Positions 22,355 to 31,683 of a stretch of 64,000 bases of DNA are shown here, piece by piece; the stretch's first letter is position 1, and each line of letters starts with the position of its first letter. A program made the position numbers and the translations under genes. The stretch is from Moniliophthora roreri (taxonomy: Eukaryota > Basidiomycota > Agaricomycetes > Agaricales > Marasmiaceae). The stretch covers positions 434,001 to 498,000 of the forward strand of contig LATX02000194.1 of the NCBI GenBank assembly GCA_001466705.2, given 5' to 3'. The notes under the pieces are model-generated. The model saw nothing but the letters and a program-made list of their open reading frames with translations, did no database searches and was not told where the DNA came from.

Positions 22355-24238
22355 TCAGGCTTCTTCATTTGTAATTTTCCTAAAAGTGTTTTCCCCAACC
22401 ATAAATTCATAAGGTGGTGGAGTCAGTTCTCTGCCAAATTGGAACATCTTGTCACCAATTTTGACTTGTGGCAAGAGATTAGACTTCATTACAGGGAAAC
22501 TTTTGGAAATATTACCAAAGAAGTCTTTAGTAATTTGCTGGTTCTTTACTAGTTCTTTTTGGATTGCCACTGATTCCTCCTTTGTTTTGATCCGAATATT
22601 GTCTGGCATAGTTGCCAATCGATATGGTTGTTTCCCCATTCATTTGTCAATGACATCAGGGTGTTTAGCTTGGCATGTGGGTGAGTCACATCTGTGCTCA
22701 GCAGCTAATCCCTTGTCTTGGAACATTTGAGTGATCTTCTTTCGCTGTTCCTGAAGTTCCTTTTCGGACTTCTTGACAATAGGACATTCCTGGGGTTTAG
22801 GAGGAAGACTAGCATTCCAAGGATTTTTGGGATTGAGGGAATCCCAAACTTTATTATTCTTTTCCTTGTTCAACCATGTTTCGGCATAATCTTTCTCCTT
22901 CTTCCAAGGGTCTTTGAGGAGAATTGGATCATCTGCCAAAGAGAGGGCTTCTGTGAATGGCTTTTTGATAGATTTTTTGTTAAAGCCACGCAGATTACGT
23001 TTCGGTGGGAAGCCTTCTTGTACTGAGTTGAACATGATTGGAATGCATGTTGCAGTGACTGGCCAATTATCAAGATGATGTGGGTAGTTGCATGTGACAC
23101 AGAAGACTGTTTTAAAGTCTTGGTTTAGTTTGGGGGTTGGTGCTCTGGATGGATTTGGTGTATTCCAATCGATATAGTCAACAGGGTGATCACCAAATTT
23201 GAATCATTCACCTGCTTCAATCCCAGGGTGAGCTGGGTCTTCATGAACGTATTTTCCAGGAGCGATCTGATTAAATTTGTACTCCCCCTTACTAAGGTAT
23301 ATTATATGCTTTGGTAGTCCACTGGTGCAACGTTGGCAATCTTCTTTACAAACTGCAGTTTAGAATCTCGACGAGTGGTTCGATCGGATCACAGAGTCAG
23401 AACAGAGTATTTCTGATCCGGGTAAAGAAGATCCAGTACCTGTCACCAGTGTCATCATGATCGGCCATTTGCCAGAGTCCCATGCCACAAAATTCTGTAT
23501 AGCGTTCATCTCACCAGGTACATTTATGACAGGCTTCTGAGCAAAAAGAAATTGGAGTGGAATAAGGGGCGAAAGAAGTCGATTGGGGATACTTTGCATA
23601 TACGTCCAATGCATCCAAGAAGTCAACAATGGCAGGTTGCTTCTTGTAATTATGTCTGAGTTGTTGAGCTCTATTCTGTATATAATCCTTTTTAGTTTCT
23701 ATTAAATCAAGTATTATTTTTGCAAATCGATGTGATGCAAAAAGTGTTGAATCAATAGATGGATTATTGTTTAGGAGCTCAATTTGGAATTTTACATTCT
23801 TGGGCGTTGGAATCATTGTTGGATCATATTGGGATTTCAGAATTCAGGCCTGGATTTTGGCTTCCATAAACCGTGACCATCTCCTTAGGGCACAACCATG
23901 GTCCGATTTGTGAGGTTGTTTGTTCTCGAATGTATTGATAGGATTTCAAGGAACAATAGATTCTGAAAATTCGGTAGGAATAACATCTCATACCTGATTA
24001 GAGTACTTATGTTTGAAGAGATGTTTTCCAGAAGGAAGGTTACCGAAAATATGTTCGAATGATTCTGACGGAAAAACATCTCCAATATTAACTTCCTCAT
24101 TTGAGGGAGTTTTAGGAGGAGTTTTGTCCATCTGGACGATTGTAAAGGTTTTGCTAACTTTGTGACCTCCACGAAGAAAGGCATAAGCAGTCTCATTTAT
24201 TGGAAGACATACTAAAACTGCCTCCTGGAGAATCTTCT
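22355..24238 (-). pseudogene. Cys-rich region between gag and protease, copy in contig 5
   Basis: This stretch is coding on the minus strand, interrupted only by TGA. It carries paired-Cys motifs such as CDSPTC (22690), CVTCNYPHH (23085) and SEACHKCTW (23520). It lacks 71 bp present in the two other copies (between AAACTGC and AGTTTAG at 23351-23358), which removes a Cys-rich piece (CHPSAVCKEDCQRC). The sequence ends at the N at 24239 and overlaps 24240-26071. I know no family for this region. Confidence 0.65.
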
Positions 24239-24239
24239 N

Positions 24240-26853
24240 ATTAGACTTCATTACAGGGAAACTTTTGGAAATATTACCAAAGAAGTCTTTAGTAATTTGC
24301 TGGTTCTTTACTAGTTCTTTTTGGATTGCCACTGATTCCTCCTTTGTTTTGATCCGAATATTGTCTGGCATAGTTGCCAATCGATATGGTTGTTTCCCCA
24401 TTCATTTGTCAATGACATCAGGGTGTTTAGCTTGGCATGTGGGTGAGTCACATCTGTGCTCAGCAGCTAATCCCTTGTCTTGGAACATTTGAGTGATCTT
24501 CTTTCGCTGTTCCTGAAGTTCCTTTTCGGACTTCTTGACAATAGGACATTCCTGGGGTTTAGGAGGAAGACTAGCATTCCAAGGATTTTTGGGATTGAGG
24601 GAATCCCAAACTTTATTATTCTTTTCCTTGTTCAACCATGTTTCGGCATAATCTTTCTCCTTCTTCCAAGGGTCTTTGAGGAGAATTGGATCATCTGCCA
24701 AAGAGAGGGCTTCTGTGAATGGCTTTTTGATAGATTTTTTGTTAAAGCCACGCAGATTACGTTTCGGTGGGAAGCCTTCTTGTACTGAGTTGAACATGAT
24801 TGGAATGCATGTTGCAGTGACTGGCCAATTATCAAGATGATGTGGGTAGTTGCATGTGACACAGAAGACTGTTTTAAAGTCTTGGTTTAGTTTGGGGGTT
24901 GGTGCTCTGGATGGATTTGGTGTATTCCAATCGATATAGTCAACAGGGTGATCACCAAATTTGAATCATTCACCTGCTTCAATCCCAGGGTGAGCTGGGT
25001 CTTCATGAACGTATTTTCCAGGAGCGATCTGATTAAATTTGTACTCCCCCTTACTAAGGTATATTATATGCTTTGGTAGTCCACTGGTGCAACGTTGGCA
25101 ATCTTCTTTACAAACTGCTGAAGGGTGACAATGGAATTCCATTTTGGCATAATTTCTCATATAGAGATTATGTTCTTTTGTCACAACACAGTTTAGAATC
25201 TCGACGAGTGGTTCGATCGGATCACAGAGTCAGAACAGAGTATTTCTGATCCGGGTAAAGAAGATCCAGTACCTGTCACCAGTGTCATCATGATCGGCCA
25301 TTTGCCAGAGTCCCATGCCACAAAATTCTGTATAGCGTTCATCTCACCAGGTACATTTATGACAGGCTTCTGAGCAAAAAGAAATTGGAGTGGAATAAGG
25401 GGCGAAAGAAGTCGATTGGGGATACTTTGCATATACGTCCAATGCATCCAAGAAGTCAACAATGGCAGGTTGCTTCTTGTAGTTATGACTGAGTTGTTGA
25501 GCTCTATTCTGTATATAATCCTTTTTAGTTTCTATTAAATCAAGTATTATTTTTGCAAATCGATGTGATGCAAAAAGTGTTGAATCAATAGATGGATTAT
25601 TGTTTAGGAGCTCAATTTGGAATTTTACATTCTTGGGCGTTGGAATCATTGTTGGATCATATTGGGATTTCAGAATTCAGGCCTGGATTTTGGCTTCCAT
25701 AAACCGTGACCATCTCCTTAGGGCACAACCATGGTCCGATTTGTGAGGTTGTTTGTTCTCGAATGTATTGATAGGATTTCAAGGAACAATAGATTCTGAA
25801 AATTCGGTAGGAATAACATCTCATACCTGATTAGAGTACTTATGTTTGAAGAGATGTTTTCCAGAAGGAAGGTTACCGAAAATATGTTCGAATGATTCTG
25901 ACGGAAAAACATCTCCAATATTAACTTCCTCATTTGAGGGAGTTTTAGGAGGAGTTTTGTCCATCTGGACGATTGTAAAGGTTTTGCTAACTTTGTGACC
26001 TCCACGAAGAAAGGCATAAGCAGTCTCATTTATTGGAAGACATACTAAAACTGCCTCCTGGAGAATCTTCTGTTTAGCAAAGGAATGGGTATGCATCTTG
26101 TAGCACTGTTCGCAAATATACCAGGTTTTGCGATTTCGACCAGTAATTAAAATACCATAAACGGTTTTATCTGGACTAGTGCAGAAGTGATTGACGCATT
26201 TGGTTGGAACTTTGCCTTCTTCAGAAGGTGGATCCTCTTTAGGAGGTTGAGGTTCTTCCTTTTGAGGCAAATCTGTAATCTCAGCCATTATGACTGAGAT
26301 TGCTCCATTAGGCTTTTTCCCTTTTCCTTTTTTGTTCAACTTCTTCTTGTTATTCTTCTTCCCATCAGATTTGTTTTGTTGATTTGGTTGGGGTTGCACA
26401 GGCTGTTTGCCTTTGTTGCCTTTATTTCCAGAATTCTGGTTTTGGTTGTTTCCAGAATTTGGATTAGGATTGTGTGGACAGAACTTCTTTTGTCCATTCC
26501 AATTCGGGCTCTTACTGGTGTACCTCTGGACACCAGAGATCTGAGTAGCGTAAGCGGCAACTCCATCCATATGTTGTCTATTATATTCTTGTTTGATGAA
26601 GAGAAGGATATTGTCGAAGGTAAGATCCTTTCCTTTGTTGGAGACGAACATCTGGGTTTTAACTCCTTCATATGACTTGGGAAGAGAGTTAAGCAAGAAC
26701 ATTGCCTGGAAATTTGTCGGAACAGGGAAGTCGTTCTCGGACAATTTCGCAACACATTGTCTGATGAGATTGGCACTATGATCGGGATTTTGACCTTCGG
26801 CAGTGCATGCCATGACGAGACCTTGGAAGTAAGTAAATACTTCTGGAAGACTA
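24240..26853 (-). repeat. Duplicated contig: Cys-rich region plus gag C-terminus
   Basis: 24240-26071 repeats 22478-24238 (with the extra 71 bp), and 24996-26853 repeats 26855-28712. It starts and ends at single Ns. The frame on the minus strand reads gag C-terminus, then the Cys-rich extension, with TGA at 24966 and 24402 among others. It differs from both neighbours by scattered bases, some CG/CA. I read it as a bridging contig, not a tandem copy. Confidence 0.8.
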
Positions 26854-26854
26854 N

Positions 26855-27679
26855 TGGGTCTTCATGAACGTATTTTCCAGGAGCGATCTGATTAAATTTG
26901 TACTCCCCCTTACTAAGGTATATTATATGCTTTGGTAGTCCACTGGTGCAACGTTGGCAATCTTCTTTACAAACTGCTGAAGGGTGACAATGGAATTCCA
27001 TTTTGGCATAATTTCTCATATAGAGATTATGTTCTTTTGTCACAACACAGTTTAGAATCTCGACGAGTGGTTCGATCGGATCACAGAGTCAGAACAGAGT
27101 ATTTCTGATCCGGGTAAAGAAGATCCAGTACCTGTCACCAGTGTCATCATGATCGGCCATTTGCCAGAGTCCCATGCCACAAAATTCTGTATAGCGTTCA
27201 TCTCACCAGGTACATTTATGACAGGCTTCTGAGCAAAAAGAAATTGGAGTGGAATAAGGGGCGAAAGAAGTCGATTGGGGATACTTTGCATATACGTCCA
27301 ATGCATCCAAGAAGTCAACAATGGCAGGTTGCTTCTTGTAATTATGTCTGAGTTGTTGAGCTCTATTCTGTATATAATCCTTTTTAGTTTCTATTAAATC
27401 AAGTATTATTTTTGCAAATCGATGTGATGCAAAAAGTGTTGAATCAATAGATGGATTATTGTTTAGGAGCTCAATTTGGAATTTTACATTCTTGGGCGTT
27501 GGAATCATTGTTGGATCATATTGGGATTTCAGAATTCAGGCCTGGATTTTGGCTTCCATAAACCGTGACCATCTCCTTAGGGCACAACCATGGTCCGATT
27601 TGTGAGGTTGTTTGTTCTCGAATGTATTGATAGGATTTCAAGGAACAATAGATTCTGAAAATTCGGTAGGAATAACATC
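26855..27679 (-). pseudogene. Cys-rich region between gag and protease, copy in contig 7
   Basis: It continues the gag frame after a TGA at 27680 with further TGA at 27638, 27536, 27203 and 27089. Between them lie FQIELLNNNPSIDSTLFASH and the Cys motifs SEACHKCTW and CHPSAVCKEDCQRC. The frame stays open through each TGA, so this was one polyprotein with gag. Confidence 0.65.
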
Positions 27680-29182
27680 TCATACCTGATTAGAGTACTT
27701 ATGTTTGAAGAGATGTTTTCCAGAAGGAAGGTTACCGAAAATATGTTCGAATGATTCTGACGGAAAAACATCTCCAATATTAACTTCCTCATTTGAGGGA
27801 GTTTTAGGAGGAGTTTTGTCCATCTGGACGATTGTAAAGGTTTTGCTAACTTTGTGACCTCCACGAAGAAAGGCATAAGCAGTCTCATTTATTGGAAGAC
27901 ATACTAAAACTGCCTCCTGGAGAATCTTCTGTTTAGCAAAGGAATGGGTATGCATCTTGTAGCACTGTTCGCAAATATACCAGGTTTTGCGATTTCGACC
28001 AGTAATTAAAATACCATAAACGGTTTTATCTGGACTAGTGCAGAAGTGATTGACGCATTTGGTTGGAACTTTGCCTTCTTCAGAAGGTGGATCCTCTTTA
28101 GGAGGTTGAGGTTCTTCCTTTTGAGGCAAATCTGTAATCTCAGCCATTATGACTGAGATTGCTCCATTAGGCTTTTTCCCTTTTCCTTTTTTGTTCAACT
28201 TCTTCTTGTTATTCTTCTTCCCATCAGATTTGTTTTGTTGATTTGGTTGGGGTTGCACAGGCTGTTTGCCTTTGTTGCCTTTATTTCCAGAATTCTGGTT
28301 TTGGTTGTTTCCAGAATTTGGATTAGGATTGTGTGGACAGAACTTCTTTTGTCCATTCCAATTCGGGCTCTTACTGGTGTACCTCTGGACACCAGAGATC
28401 TGAGTAGCGTAAGCGGCAACTCCATCCATATGTTGTCTATTATATTCTTGTTTGATGAAGAGAAGGATATTGTCGAAGGTAAGATCCTTTCCTTTGTTGG
28501 AGACGAACATCTGGGTTTTAACTCCTTCATATGACTTGGGAAGAGAGTTAAGCAAGAACATTGCCTGGAAATTTGTCGGAACAGGGAAGTCGTTCTCGGA
28601 CAATTTCGCAACACATTGTCTGATGAGATTGGCACTATGATCAGGATTTTGACCTTCGGCAGTGCATGCCATGACGAGACCTTGGAAGTAAGTAAATACT
28701 TCTGGAAGACTAGGTGCGTCATATTCAGCTTTCAAAGCGTCCCAAGTTTGTTTAGCAGTATCTTTGATAAGCGTCCCAAGTTTGTTTAGCAGTATCTTTG
28801 ATAAAAGGCCAAGAGCTTGGGCGTTGGAGGTTTTCCATTCTTTGACGATTTCCATATCAGGAGTAACAGTAGTATCACCAGTGGTGACAGCCACAGGCAT
28901 TGTATTGGTAAGAGCATAGGCTGCTCTAGCCAAATTGAGATATGCCAAGACTTTGCGCTTCCATTCTCTGAAATCATCACCATTAAAGATAGGAACCATG
29001 GATAATCCTGATGCATTGCCAACAGAAGTATCAAATACTTGAATTGGTTCAAGTAATTCCAAAGGATGGTAACTGTAAACCAGAATGCTGACACCATCAT
29101 CCAAGTTGCAAATTCGGACAGTGTTATCAGCAAGAGAGACTTGGGGGATACGTTGTTGATTGGAGTTAGACATTGTTATCAA
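27680..29182 (-). CDS. gag: Copia gag (500 residues, enlarged)
   Basis: The start is at 29182 or at the Met four codons in (MSNSNQQ). Residues 75-110 have FNGDDFREWKRKVLAYL, the Copia-type gag start (W-KR-). Residues 135-290 fit the UBN2-type gag (DTAKQTWDALKAEYDAP, MFLLNSLPKSYEGVK). A long Asn/Gln/Lys/Gly-rich linker follows (residues 300-345), then a Cys/His segment, CVNHFC then YICEQCYKMHTH, at about residues 385-425. No classical CCHC knuckle (C-x2-C-x4-H-x4-C) is seen. A 34-bp tandem duplication lies at 28738-28805. Gag forms the particle that packages the element RNA. The stop at 27680 is a TGA that probably replaced CGA, so the intact gag-pol would have continued. Confidence 0.8.
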   Translation of the reverse strand: MITMSNSNQQRIPQVSLADNTVRICNLDDGVSILVYSYHPLELLEPIQVFDTSVGNASGLSMVPIFNGDDFREWKRKVLAYLNLARAAYALTNTMPVAVTTGDTTVTPDMEIVKEWKTSNAQALGLLSKILLNKLGTLIKDTAKQTWDALKAEYDAPSLPEVFTYFQGLVMACTAEGQNPDHSANLIRQCVAKLSENDFPVPTNFQAMFLLNSLPKSYEGVKTQMFVSNKGKDLTFDNILLFIKQEYNRQHMDGVAAYATQISGVQRYTSKSPNWNGQKKFCPHNPNPNSGNNQNQNSGNKGNKGKQPVQPQPNQQNKSDGKKNNKKKLNKKGKGKKPNGAISVIMAEITDLPQKEEPQPPKEDPPSEEGKVPTKCVNHFCTSPDKTVYGILITGRNRKTWYICEQCYKMHTHSFAKQKILQEAVLVCLPINETAYAFLRGGHKVSKTFTIVQMDKTPPKTPSNEEVNIGDVFPSESFEHIFGNLPSGKHLFKHKYSNQV

Positions 29183-29942
29183 TAAAAGGCTATAGGAAAG
29201 GAGGGTGTAAGTGCTGGTTTGACTTTTAGGTATATGGAGCCTTTATCGACAAGAATGCTAATGAATCCTCATATGTTTGGTCAACGGTGTTTCCTTCATG
29301 TCATCCGGTCTCATCACCCAGACTGACATAGCTGTAAATGGTATTTACAAAATCTGATTGCAATAGAAAGTCTAAATAAGGTTTGATTTTAAGGATCCTG
29401 ATCCACCAGATCCATCAAATTCTTAAGAAGACGTTTAAGAGACTTATAGGCAATCAGGAGGCACTATTTATGAAAATGATACATAATTATATAAATGACT
29501 CCTTCCATAGATGAAGGCTTTAGCACAAGGCTGTTTTATCTAGGTGCCAGAACCCAGTTGTGTGACCCTCCAGCTCACCGGGATGACTACCAGTTTATTG
29601 CTGAATGAGCTAACCCATGTTCCAGTTAAGGAAATAAGGCCAACAGTTGGTTCTGCCTGTAATCCGGGTAATTCCGAATACAGGGGAATGAATTTTTGTA
29701 TATATGTTAGAAGCCGCTTTACTGGGCTTAAAGTCTACTAAGAAGGAAAGAGAAACTTGACCATCCCTCCAAGCAAATCAAAGACCATCTAGAACCTGTG
29801 ATTGTGGTCTAGTGCCAGTTAAGGTGTCAACTACACAGGTACCTCTTGCAAGATCTCAGGTTACGAGCACTTGACAAGAGTAATGGTCCCATTCAACATT
29901 GACCAATGAGAATGAGGGTCCATTAACAAAGTTGTCGATGCG
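29183..29942 (-). other. 5' leader of the Copia element
   Basis: About 760 bp between the primer-binding site and gag with no sustained open frame. Such leaders usually hold packaging signals. I see no other feature. Confidence 0.55.
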
Positions 29943-29954
29943 GGGCCCATAACC
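29943..29954 (-). promoter_or_regulatory. Primer-binding site, half-tRNA type (initiator tRNA-Met)
   Basis: Directly inside the 5' LTR the plus strand reads GGGCCCATAACC. This is the anticodon arm of eukaryotic initiator tRNA-Met (anticodon CAT), so the element strand is complementary to it. Drosophila copia primes from such a 5' half of tRNA-iMet cut in the anticodon loop. The match is 12 bases by eye. Confidence 0.7.
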
Positions 29955-30470
29955 TGTTGAGACAGAACGGAGACATAAAGCACAGTGGAATGTGCTTAAC
30001 TCACATTTGAACAAGAGCTTGCTAGAACCTTGAGGGTTGTAGAGGTGCAATGTGCAGAGTAGTCAATGTAAATTGAACTGAAGAATGTAGCTACATACAT
30101 GCTTGCTTTTATACTACTCTAAAGGATAAGTTCTGTGGATAAACAGTGAAACCTAGTAAGCTATGGATGTAAGCTACTGAATACTTGTGAGACGAAGTAT
30201 CCAAGAATATTGTGTCTTTCCAAGACACAATACAATCCTCTGACAGCAGAAGGAACTATACATGAATTCTACATGTGTTCTACTGTATTGTGCATGAGGC
30301 TACAATACTCCTACTGGACAAGGGAGCACTCCTATGACTGTAGTGCAAGCTCTGGAGAAGCTCAGGAACATACTTTGTAAGTTCCGTAGTTGATCACAGA
30401 CACAAGTAATACAATAACTAGTGTTCCTAATGTACCTAGTTTAGTATAGTACAGGTACTGTGCTTCAACA
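29955..30470 (-). repeat. 5' LTR of the Copia element (516 bp)
   Basis: It starts TGTTGAGACAGAAC and ends GTGCTTCAACA on the plus strand, so both ends carry the TGTTGA/TCAACA inverted terminus. It is complete, unlike the 3' LTR. In the transcription direction it should contain the element promoter. The base after it (30471) enters a different host gene than the one left of 16669. Confidence 0.85.
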
Positions 30471-31340
30471 GGTGGAGCCTGCAAGCACTTGCGAGCATTC
30501 CGTGTTGTGATAGAGGATTGGATCTCTCGCGGACTTGAAAAGCCGTTCATATTTCCTGAGCATGTCGAACAGGCCACTCATGTCATCACACCTTTTATGC
30601 CGAAATCAGCACCCGGACTGCCCAAGGTACCAGAAGTATCTTGTTTTGTAGATTTTTCGGTCATTCAAGCTCTCGGGAATGATCCAACAGCATTGGGAGG
30701 CTTACACGATGACGGACTTTCGGAAAACAGGCCTGCTCCAGCTAGTGCATCAGACAACGAGTCGGACTCAGAGGTGGAGAATGAGCAACCTTTGAACTTC
30801 TCCTTACCAGTGAATGGTTTCTCTTAGTTTGTTTTTATGCTGAACTGATTTTTCTATTACCAGAATGACTATCAGTCTGGGCAGCTCAATGCTGTCACGA
30901 ACCAGCTGCATAACCGTATCGAACATGAACTATCTGCCCTTCTTCCTCGCCTTTTTGGACTTGACAGCCTGATCGGAGATATTGGAGAAGCGCTCGAGCT
31001 CACCAGCAACATCGAGGAGCTCAAACAAGTTGTTACTTTGCTTCATAGTCATCTAAAATTGAGGTCACAGCACCCTGATCCACTACCGACGCCTAACACC
31101 ACTCCTTCGCCATCTTTACCCATACCGCCTCCTTCGCCCACTGTTCCTCAGTCTTCCCTACCCCCAGCTTCGCAAGTAACCACCTCAAATTCAGCTCCGC
31201 ACCTAGAAGAGCTTTCACAACTGACACAAGCACGCCCTTTTCAATCCAAGCATCACCCGAGTACTAGACAGAAACGCATCCGTGCGCCGTCGCCTGAGAA
31301 ACGCTCAAAGCGCCATAACTCAAATGGATTCATGCCTTAG
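30471..31340 (+). pseudogene. C-terminal remnant of a SWIM/MULE-transposase-like protein
   Basis: The frame is open from the very first base after the LTR. It begins GGACKHLRAFRVVIEDWI, which fits the second half (C-x-H) of a SWIM zinc finger as found behind MULE transposase domains. Exon 1 runs to 30809 (GTGAAT donor) and exon 2 is 30864-31340 (acceptor TACCAG). Exon 2 starts with a helical segment rich in Leu and Glu, then a Pro/Ser-rich tail, and ends in a basic segment (RQKRIRAPSPEKRSKRH). The N-terminal part is missing: the Copia LTR sits where it should be. The SWIM reading rests on a short motif; it could be another zinc-binding protein. Confidence 0.5.
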
Positions 31341-31683
31341 GAATACCCCAGACAATTTGTATACCCGGAGAACGTTCAGTAAAACTTATTATTATAGAAG
31401 CAGGCGAACATTACATCGACACGAATATGCCTTGCTGCCTTCTTATTCCTTGTACTATCTGACGCTAACAGCACTGTATTGAACTGACATATTGTACAAG
31501 TGTAAACGACTGTCTTATAAAAAGTATTCTTCTGCCGGACCACAGTATTAATGCGAGGCTGTAAGTTGAGCGTATCATGCATCAAGAAAGAAATAAGCTA
31601 AACGAGGATCAAGAAATAGAACGAACAAGGGGGAGAGCAGCGACAAGAAGTCTTCAGTCCTTAGTCAAATCTATGTACAGCTT
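31341..31683. other. Spacer between convergent gene ends
   Basis: AT-rich sequence with no coding signature, probably holding the 3' UTRs of the two converging genes. Confidence 0.4.

Larger units (their letters stand above)
16669..30470 (-). mobile_element. Ty1/Copia LTR retrotransposon, decayed, inflated by assembly duplications
   Basis: Orientation is minus: 5' LTR at 29955-30470, gag, extension, protease, integrase, RVT_2 reverse transcriptase and RNase H, then the 3' LTR at 16669. The Copia order (integrase before reverse transcriptase) is clear. LTRs begin TGTTGA and end TCAACA. Six Ns (17085, 18213, 18587, 21131, 24239, 26854) join contigs whose ends overlap. Removing the overlaps gives an internal region near 8.2 kb and a whole element near 9.2 kb. 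The bases flanking the two LTRs (TAATG at 16664-16668, GGTGG at 30471-30475) do not form a target duplication, and the flanks are two unrelated genes. About fifteen in-frame TGA codons make it non-functional as assembled. Confidence 0.9.

Noticed and set aside
22478..28712. Three tandem copies of gag and the Cys-rich region
   Set aside because: Each repeat unit ends at a single N and the overlaps are exact in length apart from one deletion; contig overlap is the better reading.
18400..29182. TGA recoded as arginine in the Copia element
   Set aside because: Other genes in the window end at TGA normally (DUF3638 flanks aside), the same TGA pattern hits a truncated host gene, and a second copy keeps CGA. 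Decay explains all of it more simply.
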